Below, piece after piece: positions 59,547 through 64,000 of a stretch of DNA of 64,000 bases. The DNA comes from Microbacterium sorbitolivorans (GTDB lineage: Bacteria; Actinomycetota; Actinomycetes; Actinomycetales; Microbacteriaceae): contig NZ_KZ848473.1 in assembly GCF_003327285.1 (NCBI RefSeq), forward strand, positions 248,001 to 312,000. Reading direction: 5' to 3'. Below the pieces are notes generated by a model. It saw nothing but the letters and a program-made list of their open reading frames with translations, was not told where the DNA came from and made no database searches. Every line of letters starts with the position of its first letter. Position 1 is the stretch's first letter. The translations under genes were made by a program, and so were the position numbers.

Positions 59547-60653
59547 TTAGCGGGCCGCTGCGAGAGCGTCGGCCACGGTCTTCTGCAGGTCGTGCCACGA
59601 GGCGATGAACTTCTCCACGCCCTCGTCTTCCAGCACCTGCGTGACATCGGCGAAGTCGACGCCTGCGGCGGCGAGCTTCTCGAACACCTCGTGAGCGTCC
59701 GCGTAGTTCGGCGTCACGGTGTCGCCCGTGATGGTGCCGTGGTCGTGCGTTGCCTCGAGGGTCTTCTCGGGCATCGTGTTCACGGTGCCCTGCGCGACGA
59801 GCTCCGTCACGTAGAGCGTGTCGGGCAGCGACGGGTCCTTGACACCGGTCGAGGCCCACAGTGGGCGCTGCACGTTGGCGCCGGCGGCGACGAGCTCGGC
59901 CGCACGCGACTCGGCGAACTTCTTCTCGAAGAGCTCGTAGGCGAGGCGCGCGTTGGCGACGCCAGCCTTCGAGGTGAGGGCGAGGGCCTCGTCGGTGCCG
60001 AGGGCCTTGAGGCGGTTGTCGACCTCGGTGTCGACGCGCGACACGAAGAACGAGGCAACCGAGTGCAGCTTCGACAGGTCGTGACCCGCCTCGCGAGCCT
60101 GCTCGAGGCCGGCGATGTAGGCGTCGATGACCTCTTCGTAGCGCTCGAGCGAGAAGATCAGCGTGACGTTGACCGAGATGCCGGCGCCGATCACGGCGGT
60201 GATGGCGGGGAGGCCTGCCTTCGTCGCGGGGATCTTGATGAGGGCGTTCTCGCGGTCGACGCGGGCCCAGAGGTCCTTCGCCTGAGCGATCGTGGCGTCG
60301 GTGTCGTGGGCGAGGTCGGGGGAGACCTCGATCGATACGCGGCCGTCGACGCCGTTCGTGGCGTCGTAGACGGGGCGGAAGATGTCGCAGGCGTCCTGGA
60401 CGTCCTTCGAGGTGATCGTGAAGATCGCCTCGTCGGTCGACGCGTCGGCGGCCGCGAGCTCGGCGACTGCGTCGGCGTAGCTCGCACCGTTCGAGAGCGC
60501 GCCGGCGAAGATCGTCGGGTTGGTCGTGACGCCCGAGACGCTACGCGTCTCGATGAGCTCGGCGAGGTTGCCCGAGGTGATGCGGCTGCGCGAGAGGTCG
60601 TCGAGCCAGATGCTCACGCCTGCGGCGGCGAGCTGTGCGGTGTTAGCGGTCAT
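59547..60653 (-). CDS. tal: Transaldolase
   Basis: The 368-residue enzyme begins with [11 protein letters not shown] and has the Schiff-base Lys region [10 protein letters not shown] near 138-147. The length and I-W-L-D-D start mark the longer actinobacterial transaldolase. The ATG overlaps the tkt stop as ATGA. Confidence 0.97.
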   Translation of the reverse strand: MTANTAQLAAAGVSIWLDDLSRSRITSGNLAELIETRSVSGVTTNPTIFAGALSNGASYADAVAELAAADASTDEAIFTITSKDVQDACDIFRPVYDATNGVDGRVSIEVSPDLAHDTDATIAQAKDLWARVDRENALIKIPATKAGLPAITAVIGAGISVNVTLIFSLERYEEVIDAYIAGLEQAREAGHDLSKLHSVASFFVSRVDTEVDNRLKALGTDEALALTSKAGVANARLAYELFEKKFAESRAAELVAAGANVQRPLWASTGVKDPSLPDTLYVTELVAQGTVNTMPEKTLEATHDHGTITGDTVTPNYADAHEVFEKLAAAGVDFADVTQVLEDEGVEKFIASWHDLQKTVADALAAAR

Positions 60654-62734
60654 GCTGCGTTCTCCTTGATGGTCTCGCGAGCGGCCTCGACGACCGCCTC
60701 GGTCGTGATGCCGAACTTCGTGAAAAGGGTCTGGTAGTCGGCCGATGCGCCGAAGTGCTCGATCGAGATCGAGCGACCGCGGTCACCGACGATGCCGCGC
60801 CACGGCGAGGCGATGCCGGCCTCGACCGACACGCGAGCCGTGACGGCCTTCGGCAGCACGCTCTCGCGGTAGTCCTCGTCCTGCTCGGCGAACCACTCGA
60901 GCGAGGGGACCGACACGACGCGGGCGTTCACGCCCTCCTCGGCGAGCTTCGCGCGGGCCTCGACGGCCAGCTGAACCTCGGAACCGGTGGCGATGAGGAT
61001 CACGTCGGGCGTGCCGTTCGGCGCGTCCTGCAGAACGTACGCACCCTTGCCCGTCAGAGCGGCCGAAGCGAACTCGTCACCCGAACGGTCGTAGTTGGGC
61101 AGGTTCTGACGCGTGAGCGCGAGGCCGACGGGGCCCTCGTGGCGCTTGAGCGTCTCGAGCCAGGCGTATGCCGTCTCGTTGGCGTCGGCGGGGCGCACGA
61201 CGGCGAGGTTCGGGATCGCGCGGAGCGCCGCGAGGTGCTCGACCGGCTGGTGCGTCGGGCCGTCCTCGCCGAGGGCGATGGAGTCGTGCGTCCAGACGAA
61301 GATGCTCGGGATGTTCATGAGCGCCGCGAGACGAACCGCGGGGCGCATGTAGTCGGCGAACTGCAGGAAGGTTCCGCCGTACGAGCGGGTCTTGCCGTGC
61401 AGGGTGATGCCGTTGAGGATCGCGGCCATGGCGTGCTCGCGGATACCGAAGTGCAGCACGCGACCGTAGGGCGAGCCCGTCCAGTCGTGCGTCGACCACT
61501 CGGCGGGGATGAACGACTTCGCGCCCTCGATGGTGGTGTTGTTCGAGCCCGCGAGGTCGGCGGATCCGCCCCAGAGCTCGGGGAGCTCGGGTGCGAGGGC
61601 GTTGATGACCTTGCCGCTCGCGGCGCGCGTCGAGGTCGAGCTGCCGCCCTCGAAGACGGGGAGGGCCTGCTCGATGTTCTCGGGGAGCTCGCCGGCCTCG
61701 AGCCGGTCGAGGAGCGCCTTGCGCTCGGGGTTCGCCGAGGCCCAGGCGTCGAAGCGCTCCTGCCATGCGGCGTGGGCGTCGGCGGCGCGGGCGGAGAGCT
61801 CGCGGGTGTGGGCGATGACCTCGTCCTCGACCGCGAAGCTCTGCTCGGGGTCGAAGCCGAGCACCTGCTTGGTGGCGGCAACCTCGTCGGCGCCGAGCGC
61901 GTTGCCGTGAACCGACTCCGAGCCCTTCTTGTTCGGCGCGGGGTAGCCGATGAGCGTCTTCAGGACGATGAGCGTGGGCTTGCCGGTCTCGGCCTTGCCC
62001 TCCTCGATCGCCGCGTTGAGCGCAGCGACGTCCTCGACGTACTCGCCGCTCGCGGTCCAGTCGACGTGGAGAACCTGCCAGCCGTACGCCTCGTAGCGCG
62101 CGGCGACGTCCTCGGTGAAGGCGACGTTCGTGTCACCCTCGATCGAGATCTGGTTCGAGTCGTAGATCGCGATGAGGTTGCCGAGCTGCTGGTGACCGGC
62201 GAGCGAGGAAGCCTCGCTCGTCACGCCCTCCTGCAGGTCGCCGTCGCCGGCGATGACGTAGACGAAGTGGTCGAACGGGCTCTCGCCCGCCGAGGCCTCC
62301 GGGTCGAACAGGCCGCGCTCGTAGCGCGAGGCGTAGGCGAAGCCCACGGCCGAGGCCAGGCCCTGGCCGAGCGGGCCAGTGGTGATCTCGACGCCGTCGG
62401 TCTCGCCGTACTCGGGGTGACCCGGGGTCTTCGAACCCCACGTGCGCAGCGCCTTCAGATCGTCGAGCTCGAGGCCGAAGCCGCCGAGGTACAGCTGCAC
62501 GTACTGCGTCAGCGACGAGTGCCCCACCGAGAGGATGAAGCGGTCGCGGCCCAGCCAGTGCGTGTCAGCGGGGTCGTGGTTCATCACGCGCTGGTACAGC
62601 AGGTACGCGACGGGGGCGAGGCTCATCGCCGTACCCGGGTGTCCGTTGCCAACCTTTTGCACGGCGTCAGCCGCCAGTACACGTGCCGTGTCCACGGCTC
62701 GTCGATCGATGTCGTCCCAACGCAGATCTGCCAC
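60650..62734 (-). CDS. tkt: Transketolase
   Basis: The 694-residue thiamine enzyme has [11 protein letters not shown] near 28-38, the cofactor motif G-D-G-D-L-Q-E-G near 160-167, and the [17 protein letters not shown] region. It and transaldolase can take D-xylulose 5-phosphate from the arabinose pathway. GTG at 62732-62734 starts the operon. Confidence 0.98.
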   Translation of the reverse strand: MADLRWDDIDRRAVDTARVLAADAVQKVGNGHPGTAMSLAPVAYLLYQRVMNHDPADTHWLGRDRFILSVGHSSLTQYVQLYLGGFGLELDDLKALRTWGSKTPGHPEYGETDGVEITTGPLGQGLASAVGFAYASRYERGLFDPEASAGESPFDHFVYVIAGDGDLQEGVTSEASSLAGHQQLGNLIAIYDSNQISIEGDTNVAFTEDVAARYEAYGWQVLHVDWTASGEYVEDVAALNAAIEEGKAETGKPTLIVLKTLIGYPAPNKKGSESVHGNALGADEVAATKQVLGFDPEQSFAVEDEVIAHTRELSARAADAHAAWQERFDAWASANPERKALLDRLEAGELPENIEQALPVFEGGSSTSTRAASGKVINALAPELPELWGGSADLAGSNNTTIEGAKSFIPAEWSTHDWTGSPYGRVLHFGIREHAMAAILNGITLHGKTRSYGGTFLQFADYMRPAVRLAALMNIPSIFVWTHDSIALGEDGPTHQPVEHLAALRAIPNLAVVRPADANETAYAWLETLKRHEGPVGLALTRQNLPNYDRSGDEFASAALTGKGAYVLQDAPNGTPDVILIATGSEVQLAVEARAKLAEEGVNARVVSVPSLEWFAEQDEDYRESVLPKAVTARVSVEAGIASPWRGIVGDRGRSISIEHFGASADYQTLFTKFGITTEAVVEAARETIKENAA

Positions 62735-62930
62735 GGGACCGCCCTTCCGTCAGTGGTGGTGCGCCAAGGCATTGGCGCACGGGCGATGTGCCCGGGCGGC
62801 CTCGACGCGCGTTTCCACTAACAGCTTAGTGAAAGCTGGGGGCTCCGGCGCCACTTCCGTGACGCTCAAAGTCGCGCATGGGTGACGACGGACGTGGGAG
62901 ATCCCTGATCGGGAGAACTTCTACATGCCA

Positions 62931-62936
62931 TAGAAT
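62931..62936 (+). promoter_or_regulatory. Likely -10 of the ctaB promoter
   Basis: TAGAAT lies 38 bases before the TTG start, leaving a short leader with a normal ribosome site. It sits in the 240-base divergent spacer between tkt and ctaB. Confidence 0.5.
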
Positions 62937-62974
62937 GATTTCGTTTGGTCGCAGAAAGATCCGGAGGGCACGAG

Positions 62975-63946
62975 TTGTCGACGAGTTCACGCTCTGAGCA
63001 GGCCTCGACCGAGGTAAAGCAGGGCACGCCCCGCGCCGAGAAGCGCGGCTTCCGTCGCACGCTCGCCGCCTACGTGGCGCTCACGAAACCGCGCGTCCTC
63101 GAACTGCTGCTGGTATCGACGGTTCCCGTCATGTTCCTCGCCGCCGACGGAGTGCCGAACCTCTGGCTCGTGCTCGCGACGGTCATCGGTGGCGCGATGA
63201 GCGCCGGATCCGCCGCGTCGTTCAACATGTACATCGATCGCGACATCGACATGAAGATGAAGCGCACGAAGAACCGCCCGCTCGTGACCGGCGAGGTCAC
63301 GCCGCGCGAGGTGCTGGTGTTTTCGTGGGTCCTCGCGATCGTGCAGGCCGTGTGGTTCCTCGTCTTCACCAACGTGCTGACGACCGTGCTCAGCTGTGTC
63401 GCGATCTTCTTCTACGTCGTGATCTACACGATCATCCTCAAGCGCCGCACCGAGCAGAACATCGTGTGGGGCGGCATCGCCGGCTGCTTCCCGGTTCTCA
63501 TCGGCTGGGCTGCCGTCACGAACTCGCTCGACTGGGCGCCCTTCGTGCTCTTCGTGCTGATCTTCCTCTGGACCCCGCCGCACTACTGGCCGCTGTCGAT
63601 GAAGTACGCGGGCGACTACGACGAGACCGACGTGCCGATGCTCGGCGCGACGCGCTCAGGCCAGCAGGTCGGCCTGCAGGTCGTGCTTTACGCCTGGGCG
63701 ACGCTCGCGTGCTCGCTCCTCCTCATCCCGATCGCGCACATGGGCATCGTCTACACCGCGTCGGCCCTCGTCTTCGGTGGCTGGTTCATCTACGAGTCGC
63801 ACCGCATGTACAACATGTCGGTGCGCGCGAAGGCGGGCGTCGAGCAGGGCTCGGAGGCGCGCCCCATGCGCGTCTTCCACGCCTCGATCACCTACCTCAC
63901 CCTCGTGTTCCTCGCCGTCGCGGTCGACCCGCTGCTCCCGTTCTGA
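62975..63946 (+). CDS. ctaB: Protoheme IX farnesyltransferase (heme O synthase)
   Basis: The 323-residue UbiA-type prenyltransferase has the Asp-rich motif [12 protein letters not shown] near 85-96, then R-T-K-N-R-P-L, with about nine membrane helices. It makes heme O for cytochrome oxidase. TTG 62975 is chosen because GGAGG (62963-62967) lies seven bases before it. The tkt/ctaB divergent arrangement is common in actinobacteria. Confidence 0.95.
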   Translation: MSTSSRSEQASTEVKQGTPRAEKRGFRRTLAAYVALTKPRVLELLLVSTVPVMFLAADGVPNLWLVLATVIGGAMSAGSAASFNMYIDRDIDMKMKRTKNRPLVTGEVTPREVLVFSWVLAIVQAVWFLVFTNVLTTVLSCVAIFFYVVIYTIILKRRTEQNIVWGGIAGCFPVLIGWAAVTNSLDWAPFVLFVLIFLWTPPHYWPLSMKYAGDYDETDVPMLGATRSGQQVGLQVVLYAWATLACSLLLIPIAHMGIVYTASALVFGGWFIYESHRMYNMSVRAKAGVEQGSEARPMRVFHASITYLTLVFLAVAVDPLLPF

Positions 63947-63962
63947 CGGGTAGCCTGAGGGG

Positions 63963-64000
63963 GTGAGCGTCCCGGAAACCCCGCCCCCTACCCGCACGAT
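63963..64000 (+). CDS. Start of an unidentified gene, truncated by the window
   Basis: A GTG at 63963 opens a frame M-S-V-P-E-T-P-P-P-T-R-T that runs off the end. TAGCCT (63951-63956) lies six bases before it with no ribosome site, matching the leaderless pattern seen elsewhere. Twelve residues are too few for a family call. Confidence 0.5.
   Translation, partial: MSVPETPPPTRT

Overview
The window looks like a chromosomal segment of a high-GC Gram-positive actinobacterium, most likely family Microbacteriaceae (Microbacterium or a close relative). The evidence is roughly two-thirds G+C with strong third-position bias, many GTG and some TTG starts, a tmRNA tag reading ANSKRTDFALAA, actinobacterial genes (whiA, rbpA, opcA, DUF222/HNH), and the order uvrA-uvrC-rapZ-whiA-sodA-gap-pgk-tpiA-secG-rbpA-pgl-opcA-zwf-tal-tkt-ctaB. 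No rRNA, CRISPR array or intact insertion sequence was seen. Names rest on reading motifs by eye; no database search was run.

Region 1-12.3 kb is a loose accessory zone. It has small stand-alone genes (VOC, DUF4287, GNAT, DUF2200, arfB, two crcB, a sugar-efflux MFS, a GH114 lipoprotein, hisN). Three genes resemble inhibitor or immunity proteins (DUF3396, barstar-like, ComJ-like) and have no toxin beside them. Several C-terminal gene remnants lie between them. Two of the decayed spots have the same shape: a divergent regulator/enzyme pair has lost its shared promoter and both N-terminal halves (EamA/LysR near 2.77 kb, XRE/aldo-keto reductase near 11.82 kb). tmRNA lies at 8.9-9.3 kb and tRNA-Lys(CUU) at 12.2-12.3 kb.

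Region 12.4-23.2 kb is a sugar catabolic island. A LacI regulator precedes araB-araD-araA with a palindromic operator at the promoter. A sugar-phosphate isomerase-like gene and a 3-hydroxyacyl-CoA dehydrogenase-like gene follow. Then comes a GH51 arabinofuranosidase-alditol oxidase-LacI operon with its own promoter and repeated AACGTT boxes. Cytoplasmic GH51 plus AraABD fits use of imported arabino-oligosaccharides; the transporter is not in the window.

Region 23.2-38.7 kb holds a trehalose synthase/phosphatase fusion, ilvBNC behind a 400-base leader, a DksA-like protein, a DUF222/HNH endonuclease, rpsA, a lower-GC lipoprotein/PKD-protein pair, coaE and an FAD protein.

Region 38.7-64 kb is core: uvrB; a DUF4129-MoxR-DUF58 operon; uvrA, uvrC, rapZ, whiA; sodA; gap, pgk, tpiA, secG, rbpA; then on the minus strand a tightly overlapping pentose-phosphate operon tkt-tal-zwf-opcA-pgl; and finally ctaB and the start of another gene.

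Two window-wide signals stand out. The palindrome GGATCC occurs about 130 times by eye, several-fold above composition and in all reading frames. Many genes have a -10 box 6-7 bases before the start codon and no ribosome binding site, as expected for leaderless transcripts.
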